A DNA stretch of 64,000 nt from contig CM054183.1 in assembly GCA_028829895.1 (NCBI GenBank), forward strand, positions 17,775,975 to 17,839,974, given 5' to 3'. The notes beneath the pieces are model-generated. The model did not search any database. It had not been told where the DNA came from and worked only from the letters and a program-made list of their open reading frames with translations. Below are positions 54,201 to 64,000 of the stretch, in pieces (position 1 is the first letter of the stretch; each line of letters starts with the position of its first letter). A program made the position numbers and the translations under genes. Source of the DNA: Sinotaia quadrata. Lineage: Eukaryota; Mollusca; Gastropoda; Architaenioglossa; Viviparidae.

Positions 54201-55023
54201 ATCAGTGCACAGACAGCACTGTTTTATTAATTATTCCTTAATGAGAAAAATGCTGCTATCAGCAAAGCTCCATCAACAGTAACAAATAAAAAACATTAAG
54301 TACCACCACATTAAGCACAATGTAAGAACATAAAATATTGCAGGTGTTCAGTGTAATTTCAAATGAGTCACACAAACATGCATGCACAAAGTATTGGTTG
54401 TACAGTGAACAAAATTAGGAATTGTTATGCTTGGGATAAAATGGAATTTTTGATCAATGAAGGTAATAAGAGACTACTGTACCTATATCACACAGTACTC
54501 AGATGATAATTCACCAGTTTCTCTCTACCACATTTCTTCTTCGATTTGACTGTTAATTAAATTTAAACTACACATTTTCCCATTCATAGTTATTCTGTAG
54601 AATGTGTGTTGTGCCACATGACAGCACATAGTGGATAAATAGAGGTGGAAGGAATCACTATTTATTATTGGTGTGACCCTAGCAAAAAAAGTTCCCTTTC
54701 ATTTCCTCAATGTTTCAGAAGCATAAGATTTCTCTTAATATACTATTGTAGATGGCCACTATTATTAAGAACTATGCTACTATAAAGCAGAGAGTAGGTT
54801 TCGTCCCACCCAAAATAATGATTATTTATTTCAATAATATATTAAAAAAAATCACTCAATGTAATTAATAAAGTCTTATTTTGATTTACTCTATACACAT
54901 TAAAAGTTACAGTTTCATTCACAAATAGTGATTTTCTGCATGACCACATAAATACCTTATTTCTAAATTGCACAAATGGTTTTTTTCATGAACTGAAAAA
55001 GAAACAATATGCAATGATATGTC

Positions 55024-55072
<49 letters not shown>

Positions 55073-58000
55073 AGAGAGAAAAAGTTTAAAAAGGAGAAAA
55101 AGCAAACAGATGATTCTTATGCTTACAATTTAACTATCAACTTTCGTTTTATGAATGAAGATACAAGCAGATTCTTGAAATGCAATAGAAATTGCTAAAC
55201 AGTAATTTTACAAAAAAGCTGAAGGAGCTATTTTCATTCATTTATGTTACTTACCAATATTTATGCAAATATTTCTGCAGTAACAGGGTACTATAGACCA
55301 TTGCCAGAATATTTTGGAGAAGAATTCAACCCATAAAATCACCGAGATTTCTAAAAATTAATATACTCTATCCCAAATCAGTAGAGAACTTCACCCAGAA
55401 GATAAAAGTTGGAAGTCATGAAGCAACCAGCCAGGCATCAACACAGAAAACTCATAACGATTAACATCCAGAAAATGCTTGCATTTGTGAATGTGCTTAA
55501 CCCTTTGACTGGTAAAGACATTTACATTCTTGAAATTTAAAGGTGGGATAAATAGAAAAGATCACACAGAAGTGGAGACAACTTTGCCAAACTTGCTCAA
55601 GATTGCTTTGGTTACTTATATTTCATCGTTACTTTCTGATATATTCTGAGCAGCAGATTAGACTGATGGATTAAGAATATTAATATATCTTGACAAGAAG
55701 TAAGTTTATAATGTTTCAAATGCCTGGCAATGGAAAGAAAGAATAACTTACAAGTTCTTCCTGAATCCGCCTTGACTTCCTCATCATCTGTGCTCTGTGT
55801 TGATGCAGCAATGCACGTCTGTGAATAGTCATAAACAAAAACAAACAGGATATTACTTTGTTCTGATTGTCACAGATTTGATTTAAAATAATGATATGGA
55901 GCAGTGGGATTTCTGTAACATGGATTTGATTTTAAAATAATGAAATAGTCCTGAAAGATTCCTTTGGAACCAAACAGATGCATATGTAAAGTGTAACAAG
56001 ACATTGTTCCACACTGAAAACCAATTATTTGTATGTTCAAGTCAAGACAAGTAGGACAAGTCACAAAGTGAGAAACAAATAATGCCATGCAAGTCCAGTG
56101 TCACACTGGGAACCAAAAAACTTCATGTAAAAATCCAATTATGATTGCTGTCAACCAAATCACCACATGCACTCATTTTCGTTTAATTTACCACAAATAT
56201 ATGCATGCATGCATGCATAAGCATACACAGACCCTAGATCCAGTCGTTTGCGCTGTTCTTCTTTCTCCTTTCTTTCCGTTTCAAGTTTTTCTAACTCCCA
56301 TTGGCGTCTTAACAATGTCTCCTGCTGATGCTTCAGAGATTCTGCCTATGAAATAAATGTCAGGAGTCAGTAGATTAAAAAAAAACAAACACCATCGTAT
56401 TTTAAACAATTTAGTGATACTGTACATGACACTAATATTAGTGCCACTAACATGACACTAATATTAGACAATTGTTTGTATAAATTGGTGTTTCTGACCT
56501 ATACCATTTAAAAAAAAAATTATGGTTGCTGACCCCTTTCTCTTATGTCTGAGACTATTATGAGACAATGAGCATTTGCAAACCTCTAACTCCCTCTCTT
56601 TGAGTTCCAACATCTGTCGTTTTAGCTGTTCTTTCAGTTCTCTTTCTTCCCGTCGTTTTTCTTCTTCCTTCTGTCGTTCTCGTTCTATGGCTGCCAGTCT
56701 CTCTTCTTCCATCTCCTTCTCTAGCAGCTCCTTGTTCTTCTGTTCTTCTTCTGCTATCTAAGACAGTCAGAACATGATAGGACAACAGTTTGTTACAAAT
56801 GAGACAACACTTCGCTACACTGCACTATGCAGAAAATTAAATTTTCTTTTCTTAGAGACCAGACTGCTTCTAAATTCAGCAAAATGCATTCATTGACTGA
56901 CATATGAAAACAAGCGAACTTTTATATGCAGAATAAAAAAGCAAATGTTTTGAATGTCAGAAACTCAGATTAATGTTTGTAGCTAAAGGCATCTGTATTT
57001 GAAATAAAAGTGAGTTATGTGTAAAGATGTTCTATCAATGTAGAACTTTAAACAGCCAAAGCATTACAGGTGTTATGAAGTTTTCACAAGATGCATTAAA
57101 ACAAACATACATTCTAATAACATTAACATTGTAATGATATGCTATTCTCTGAATTATTCCTCATTTCTGTAACAAAATAATTTGCCTCTGAATTTTCAAC
57201 CATTACTTTAATAAACATCATTGTCTGTATTATTTCCATTACTGCAAAGAGCATCACTGCCTCTTAATTATCTTCCATTACTGTAATAAATATCACTGTC
57301 TCTGAATCAGCTTATATTACTGTAATAAACATCACTCAGAATCATCCTTTATAGTAACAATCAACAATTGGGTCTCTGAATTATCCATCATTGCTTTATG
57401 AACATTACTGTTTCTGAATCAGACTCCTCAATTACTACAACAAAATCACTGTTTCTGAATTATTCTCCATTACAGTAACATCACTGTCACTGAATTATAA
57501 TCCTTTGGTAACAAGCATCACCATCTCTGAATTAGTGTCTTTGCATTATCCCCCTTTATAGCAATAAACAGCATTGTCGCTAAGTTATTGCAACAAATAT
57601 AGCAGCTCTGAATTATCTTTATGTCTCTCTTTCCTGAGTGAGAATGGCCGCTATATTCAGGTATCTAAGATTGAGAGGTAACAATTCTTTTATGTGTGTG
57701 CCAAGCAATGGATGTAGAAAATTCTGATGTTTTGATGAAAACTGCAAACACTAAGCTGAGTGGAGAAGAACAGTTAAATGTATACAAACAAAAGATGACA
57801 AAACGGAATTTATCCATATTTATTTGTGGTTAGCTACCTATAAATTTATGGTTAACTAAAGATAAGTGATACATTTTCTATTAAATTAATTACAAATTAT
57901 AATGATTAAGTATTTTTCCCCTATCTTCCTAATATCATACTAACGGATTAGATGCTATATGATAAAAAGAAATAAAGAAACTACAAATCCAAGTGAGATA

Positions 58001-61000
58001 TCAGTACAGACCAGTCTTGCTTCCTCCTTTTGTACTGACCACTGGCTCACAACATGGTCTTTCAATAACTCTGACTGAACCTGCAACAAACAAAAATAAT
58101 TTATCAATACATGTATATACATATCAATACATAATAAATTTGTTTAGCTAAAGTGGTAATCTCAAATTTCCATGTAAAAGAAAAATCACATGTCTTTATT
58201 TATAACTAAATAGAATAATTAAAGAGGTGAACAAAGCCTATACAAATGTATAAATTGTCTATTAGTAAATACCCGTCTGAGATCTGGATTGTTTTGCTGA
58301 AAATGCTCATAAAGCTTTTCTTCAGCTACCTGCAAATGGAAAAGATACAATATTTATAATTTAATATTATACTTAATTTAGTACAAATAAATGCAAAGCT
58401 GAAATCATTAATTATAACAACAATTATGAAATACACCATCATGGGCAACCTACAGAAATTAACATTATCTGGCCCCTCACTAAATTAGGCAGCTTGAGAG
58501 CAGTCACATAAACCCGAAAGTTCTAGGAACTCTCCTTCAGGTGCTGTATTACTGATTTTCACCTAATTCTTTAGTAAACAACAGATTCTGAATAATCTAT
58601 ATTTATTACATAAATATCCAATCGAGTTATTTCTAGCACATTCAAAAAATATATTGCATTTTTGATATTTTTTAATTTAAAAAATATGAAACGAAATTAC
58701 TAGCCAAGTCAAAAATATGACATTTACTACCTAGCTAGCACTCCATCAGATTTCAATTCAGCATAAAGATCAATTTGATATGCAAGATGATCTAGCTACC
58801 ATGGTGCTTAACCAGTTTATATCCCTCATATAGCACTGCTAGTGAAAAAAGATAGAAGTCAGTACTTTACAAATAGCCAAGAAATGTGACAGAAACCTTA
58901 ATAAAGATGTGTAATTTAATTCTATCATTGTCTGTTGTTGAATTTTTTGAAGTGTTGTTCAGTTTTATAGTTGTGTGTTGTATTTCTTTCTAATTAAAGA
59001 TTGTTTAGTCACTTGATAAAGGCAACAACTTTTGAAGCTCATTTTTATAGTGTGATGTATTCTTACAATAATACTGAAATATGCCAGTTCTGTATATCAG
59101 TCAATTTGAATTACATAATTATTATAGAATTCACTGAAGTTCATGTTTTGTCACCTCTATACATATCTCATTTTATATGGCACTTACTGTAATATCATTT
59201 TATGGTCGCAAAGTTAAAAAATATATGTAATTACTATACTTTATTATTGTAGATGTTTAAGATTGATATTAAGGTTTTTAAAGTCTCCATATCAATGTTA
59301 TAGACTTGTTGAAGTCTTTTTCTTATTACAGATGTATAATTAAATGTTAAAAAAAACAGTCTGTCCTATCTGCTTGTCTTTCTGTCTACCTGTTGTTCCA
59401 AGTGATTGTGTGTATGTGTGTGTAAATGTCTCCTTTTATAAAAGACAAACAAAATAAGTTTGAGATTGTGTATTTGCATAATCTGACTAAATACTAGCAC
59501 CAACAAATGTGCTAATCTTTGATGCCAAATGTCAGGGCAGGCAAGAAGGGCACTGTTTTTCCAGTCATGGATCAGAGCACATAATGGTTCAGAAGAAACC
59601 CATCATGTCAACATTTTTAAATACACATTTTTATTTATTTTAAAATTACATGCTATGCTATCAGTCTTGATTGGATATATTATTGTCTTGTTGATATATT
59701 TTTTTATCAGTTTATAAAAGTAATTTTTAAAGTATAAATTATAATGTAACCTTGTTTAGTAATTTTAGTTTAATTGTATCTTGTTTACTGTTCCATGTAC
59801 TTTAAAGAGTATGGGAGTATGGGGATGTACTATTTCAATCAAACATTAATCTGTTTATATCTTTTTATTTCTACATTTAATTTACTGTTTCAATCAAACA
59901 TTAATAATAATATGTTTATATCCTTTTATTTCTACATTTAATTAACATTAATATGTTTATATCCTGTTATTTCTATATTTAATTTACTGTTCCAATCAAA
60001 CTATTAATGTCTTTATCCTATTACTGTTATATATTTTTAATTTACTGCTAGTAACTGATCCACTGATATTTCCCATTATTTTCATGTTTGGTAAATTATC
60101 ACACGACTATGATATTTAACTTACTAGAAATACCATGACCAACTGTTATTTCCATATTTTTACATTTATTGTAAGATAGCAATGAACATAACTTATATTA
60201 AAACATAAAATCAGTGCGATATACACATAAGAAAATTAAATAAACAATAATGAAATCAGGATGCAATCGTTAAGCAAATATCTTTGAAGGGCAAAAGTAT
60301 GAATGTTTATTAGATACAGGGGAAATAAAGACAATTGTATAAATTTTTACGTATAAATTACTTCAGTTCCTGAAAGAAAATAAACTGCAATATGTAAAAT
60401 AATGAATAGATAATTATAATTCTTTAATCAGGTTTTGTCTCGGTTCATTTCAGTATCTCTTAATTCACATTAGGAAAAAAAATTAATTATTATAAAATCT
60501 AGGATGCTTACAAGTTTGCGCTTCTCTTCCCGAGCACTTCTTAGAGTATCTGCTCGTTCTTTCATTTCCTCAATACGGTCATAATTCTGCCTTGAAAGTC
60601 CTTTCAGTTCAGCCTGTGCAAATATTGCATCATTCTTATATGTTTGACTGAAAGTGTTTCATCACTCAATAAATTAAACAAAAAATTTTACAAGAAAATT
60701 ATTTGCTCTCCAATTTGGTGAAAAGGTTGCATCAATTATAGTTATTATTTGAAAACATTGAAAATTAGTGAAGAACAAGTCAGTCAGTCGTTCAGTCAGT
60801 CAGTCAGTGCCTGCTTGCTTATCTACCTGTCTACATAAAAAGGCTAAATTAAATGCAATAAAATCTATTTTCAGTACATATATATATCTATATCTTTAGT
60901 ATAAGTAATAAAATCTGCACTGCAAAGCAATCTATATCCTGGCATACATATGCATACAGCTATGTGTGATAAAGTTTGTAAAGCAATCTATATATATATA

Positions 61001-62374
61001 TATATATATATCAATGCTTAAGCATACACTGATACAGGTACCTATGATAAAGCCCATAAAATATTCTACTTTCTGTTAGTTTTGACCTGTAAAATATAAA
61101 GCTTTCCTTAACTTGTTTTCAGAATTTTACCTCCAAGTTTTTATTTTCCTCAACAAGTAGAGACCTCAACTTCTCTTGCCTTCTTTTCAGCTCCAGGGCT
61201 TTTATGTCTTTGTCGACAGATTTTTTAAAGGCTTCACTTCTGAAGATTAAGAAATCCAAACAATTCTACATTTCTTCTATAGATGTTACGAATAATAATA
61301 TTTACTTGAATAATTATCTAAAATAGTAAGCTTTAAGTTTGTAAATTAAAACCACAAAAAATTACAATAATGTGCTTTTAGCTGCAATCTTAACCTTACA
61401 ACCAAAATTATTTAATATAAATATGTTCTTATAGTTATACCCACTATTACAACCAAGTAATACTATTTAATAATTTTCTTGAAAGATTTTTACAATACTT
61501 TAAATAGTTTAATAACACTGACTCAACACTAACAGCCACTATTATACTAGTAATATCAATGAATTAACAGCTACTATTGTACTACTAATAAAACTGACTT
61601 AACAGCTGCTAGTGCTACTGTATTAGTAATAACACTGACTTAACAGCTCCTACTATACTAGTATAGTAGTAATGTCACTGACTTAACAGCTACTACTAGA
61701 CTAATCTTTGTGGCAGGATTAGATAAAAGCTAGGCCCAAAACACTAACAGTTTTGAAGATTTGTTTATTTATAAACAAGGTGAGAAATATAAAATAAGAT
61801 ATGAAGGTTTTGGTTTTTTATATTCTCTTAGTTACTGAACTAAAACCTGAATAGAACAAGCTTGCATGTCTGAATGTATTTATGTTCTCAATAAGTTATG
61901 TGGGATTTTTTATCTAGGAGAAGAATGAATCCTTGCCCTGATTAACATAGCCTATTTAATTTTAAAGTTTATTTATTTATTTAAAGTTCTGTTGTGTAGA
62001 AATAGATCTCTAATAGTAATACAAATCAGTGAAGGGCACACACACACATATATATATATGTATGTAAAATGCTATTTTCTCATCTATCTTGTTCACTGAA
62101 TCATCTAACTGTCTCTTTAAAGAAAGGGCCTATGCAATGATAAATAGCACTCCTATTTAAGCAATATTTACACGTACCGTTTTTCATGGAAAGTCTGGTC
62201 TGAACCCCAAGCTTGTTGTTTTGAAGCCACTACATTATTCTTTTTAAAATAATCTGCAGTCTCTGCCCATCGCTGATGAAAATCATCTTCTTTGTTTCGA
62301 TGGCGTACAATTGCTTGCTCAAACATACCCTTTTTGTTCATCCAATATCTTGGTGAAGTGGGCAAAGCCATCAT
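51205..62374 (-). CDS. TCHP: Trichoplein keratin filament-binding protein, 13 coding exons, 496 aa
   Basis: Coiled-coil protein of centrioles and keratin filaments that scaffolds microtubules at the subdistal appendages and restrains ciliogenesis in vertebrates. Exons, high to low: 62374-62178, 61239-61131, 60613-60512, 58329-58273, 58080-58012, 56757-56584, 56345-56233, 55818-55752, 53791-53681, 53130-53069, 52461-52380, 52169-51984, 51366-51205. Phases agree (1491 nt; human 498 aa). The start is MMALPTSPRYW (human MALPTLPSYW); initiation could be at 62374 or 62371. Almost all is charged coiled coil. The trichohyalin/plectin-homology part is clear: RRLLESLIEKEQEEVMLQTA, ADAQWMKQVIEDQIKLEKAR and LMQEVLEGRQEQIIDKLEEV. 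Intron 51983-51367 has a GC donor. The last exon may be extended by 50897-50968. Divergent from GLTP. Confidence 0.92.
53948..54180. repeat. Minisatellite, 33-36 bp unit, about 6.5 copies
   Basis: The unit is like CTGTCAGACAAAAAGTACTG followed by GGCCAAACAAAAAA. Copies are close to each other, so the array is fairly young. It lies in the trichoplein intron 53792-55751 and reads open on the plus strand only because the unit lacks stops. Confidence 0.9.
55025..55070. repeat. TA then TG microsatellite
   Basis: (TA)8 passes into (TG)15 or so, then GAGAGA. A typical compound dinucleotide repeat in a trichoplein intron. Other TA runs lie at 60988-61011 and 62045-62060. Confidence 0.9.
57140..57620. 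repeat. Degenerate minisatellite, about 45-50 bp unit
   Basis: Roughly nine or ten diverged copies of a unit like TAATAAACATCACTGTCTCT followed by GAATTATCCTCCATTAC fill this part of the trichoplein intron 56758-58011. Confidence 0.8.
59828..60045. repeat. Degenerate tandem repeat, about 60 bp, four copies
   Basis: Units contain CAATCAAACATTAAT, TGTTTATATCCTTTTATTTC and TACATTTAATTTACTGT in order. It lies in the trichoplein intron 58330-60511. Confidence 0.8.
60779..60812. repeat. CAGT tetranucleotide repeat
   Basis: About seven to eight (CAGT) units with one TCGT variant in the trichoplein intron 60614-61130. Confidence 0.85.
61495..61705. repeat. Degenerate tandem repeat with ACT triplets, about 50 bp
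   Basis: Four or five units of the type ACTGACTTAACAGCTACTACT + ATACTAGTAATA in the trichoplein intron 61240-62177. It includes the self-complementary ACTATACTAGTATAGT. Confidence 0.75.
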
Positions 62375-63443
62375 ATGTTCAAGTAAAATGTAGTCTGTTG
62401 AATTATGATAATGTTATTAAAGCAACATAGAAACCTGCACATACTGACATTGGTAAACGATAACTATTAATAGCAAATCTACATTTTACATTTTCTATAT
62501 TAAAACTAATAAAAGTAAAGCAAATGCAGTATGTTAATTGTTATTAATAACATTACTGAGTTAGTGAGTAGATTAGTTTTTTTTTTAGGAATTTGTATCT
62601 ATAGCCGTATAGGCCTATATAGAAATAGTTAATTATCGTTCGTGAAAACCGCCGCCACACGCACACATCAAATGTATCAATATTAATTATTATTTATTTA
62701 TAAAAAAAAAAAAAAGAACCAATATGAATATTTTAAGTAAGGTAAACAGTAATTGACTAAAATGCCGAAAGGAGTCGTTAAAAATTTCGTATTGATCCAA
62801 AGATAACATAAGAAAATGAGCGAGTATAACAGATTACAATCTAACTAAAAGCAGTATTTTAGGCCTAGGCCTATAAAATAAAAATAAAAATCGAAATACT
62901 TGTCTCTACTTGTTTATGACAATAATTATGGCTTACCTAATGAGTTATGTTTCTATGTGAAGAAAATTAATCGTATACAGCTAATTATTCTCCCTTCAAA
63001 ACGTCATAGTAAATTGCGAAATAAACGTGTATTATAAGTTTGGTTGCTGAGTACAATTCAAATGTCTAATTATCATTTCGTCGCGAATGTAAACTAGCGA
63101 CAATAGGAATTTTTCTAAAGCTAGCCCTACTAACTAGCATTCTTAAGGGACGTTTAAGAATTGCATATATAAAAATTAGATAAATAAATAAGCAAATGTT
63201 AACTTAAATAAATATTTAATAATCAAATGCAGCTGCATTTGCAATTTTAATTTGAATCTAATACAAATATTTATACAAAAGTGTATATTTTTATATATAC
63301 AAAAGATATTCTTATAAAGTCTCTAACAATCGTTGGCGAGGAAAGAATTCGCTGGGGTTTGTGTCGTTGACATTGATACAGCTTTGGTGACCATAAGTAG
63401 TGGTATACTAGGCTGGTCAGTCTAAAACTCTAGCAACAACAAA
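62375..63443. promoter_or_regulatory. Divergent promoter interval TCHP / GLTP
   Basis: About 1.07 kb separates the two start codons, which point away from each other. CpG is locally raised near 62630-62660 (CGTTCGTGAAAACCGCCGCC) and 63080-63110 and again near 63340. A possible noncoding TCHP exon could end at a donor on the minus strand near 62936 (TTAG/GTAAGC), with an acceptor near 62398 (CAACAG). No TATA box is evident. Promoter activity is inferred from position. Confidence 0.45.
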
Positions 63444-63594
63444 ATGTCAAAACAATACCAGGCAACCGAGGGTGATTTTTCCAACATTACATTTTTTGGA
63501 GCTTGTAAGCCAAAGTTTCTCCCAACTCAAACAGATGACAAAGTTCCGACAGCCGTTTTTCTGGAAGCCTCACGGCAGATATTACCGTTTCTTG
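63444..63594 (+). CDS. GLTP: Glycolipid transfer protein, first coding exon (partial)
   Basis: GLTP moves glycosphingolipids between membranes in the cytosol. This exon gives 50 codons plus one base and ends at CTTG/GTAAGA. The residues FLPTQTDDKVPTAVFLEASR and then QILPFLG match the human segment from PLPADKQIETGPFLEA on to the point where human exon 1 also seems to end. The N-terminus (MSKQYQATEGDFSNITFFGA) is about 15 residues longer than human and unmatched. The lipid-binding core would be in later exons outside the window. The in-frame extension past the donor soon reaches a stop (63624), so splicing is required. Being a divergent neighbour of trichoplein supports the call. Confidence 0.75.
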
Positions 63595-64000
63595 GTAAGA
63601 ATTTGAGTGAAGGGGAAAAAAAGTAAAGTGAAGAAGAAGATAAAGCTGATAAACCATACTTTAAGTGTTCATTGAAGCAGAGGTAAAATGTCCGTTTTCT
63701 GTTTGGTGGATGATATAGTTTCAATACCACTCCTCGACAAAATGAAGCGTACAACCTCGCTACGAGCATGTTTCAAAATAGTTTGCTCAGAATTATTGCA
63801 GTGGAATGAAATGGACCCATTCGTTGAATGATGAAATAAATCTTTCATGTATATATTATTAATATATTATCATTTTATAATTATTCTAATACTTTGCGAT
63901 ACTAATAAGTAATGTAGTAACAGTATAGCTGAACGCTTGATGTAGCAATATAATAGACTAGGAGTTAAATGAAAGAATTGTTTAATGAAAAATTGTTTAA
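63595..64000 (+). other. Start of GLTP intron 1
   Basis: Follows the GTAAGA donor at 63595. No further exon is seen before the window ends. Confidence 0.6.

Noticed and set aside
53882..54241. 119-codon repetitive plus-strand frame rich in K, Q and T
   Set aside because: It is produced by a 34 bp minisatellite lacking stop codons inside a trichoplein intron; no start context or splice logic.
56558..56785. Charged Arg/Thr-rich alternative frame over a trichoplein exon
   Set aside because: It is another frame of the real exon 56584-56757, which fits the trichoplein coiled coil and has matching splice sites.

Overview
This is a eukaryotic nuclear window, AT-rich and intron-dominated. Spliceosomal introns, a ribosomal protein gene with a TOP-type leader, and animal-type flotillin, PP4, trichoplein and glycolipid-transfer proteins point to a metazoan. 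The degenerate LINE resembles reverse transcriptases common in molluscs, and hAT- and MITE-like remnants and scattered triplet repeats are abundant. A mollusc or other lophotrochozoan is my best guess; this is inference, not proof.

Layout. (1) 1-3167: sequence downstream of flotillin, mostly featureless, with one well-formed orphan exon candidate on the minus strand (2327-2417). (2) 3168-15615, minus: complete flotillin-2 gene, 9 coding exons, 425 aa. (3) 15616-20011: head-to-head interval shared with PP4, then a long leader intron with hAT debris. (4) 20012-36330, plus: complete catalytic subunit of protein phosphatase 4, 8 coding exons, 307 aa, with a possible alternative last exon at 39313-39432. 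(5) 36331-42762: 3' UTR and intergenic DNA with a MITE-like element and a broken LINE. (6) 42763-45610, plus: RPS9 with a tiny noncoding TOP exon and 4 coding exons, 190 aa. (7) 45611-50896: gene-poor. (8) about 50.9-62.37 kb, minus: trichoplein (TCHP), 13 coding exons plus a possible 14th. (9) 62375-63443: divergent promoter interval. (10) 63444-63594, plus: first coding exon of a glycolipid transfer protein (GLTP), which continues beyond the window.

The genes are housekeeping genes and do not form a pathway: membrane microdomain scaffold, PP2A-family phosphatase, small ribosomal subunit, centrosome/keratin-filament protein and lipid transfer. Two divergent pairs (FLOT2/PPP4C and TCHP/GLTP) may share promoters. 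As I recall it, TCHP/GLTP are also divergent neighbours in human, so this looks like conserved microsynteny.

I found no clear new biological system. The most unusual items are a minisatellite in flotillin-2 that repeats an exon end with its 5' splice site, a possible alternative PP4 C-terminus, one or two GC-AG introns in trichoplein, and the orphan exon. All coordinates were read by hand from splice signals and protein family resemblance; no search was run.
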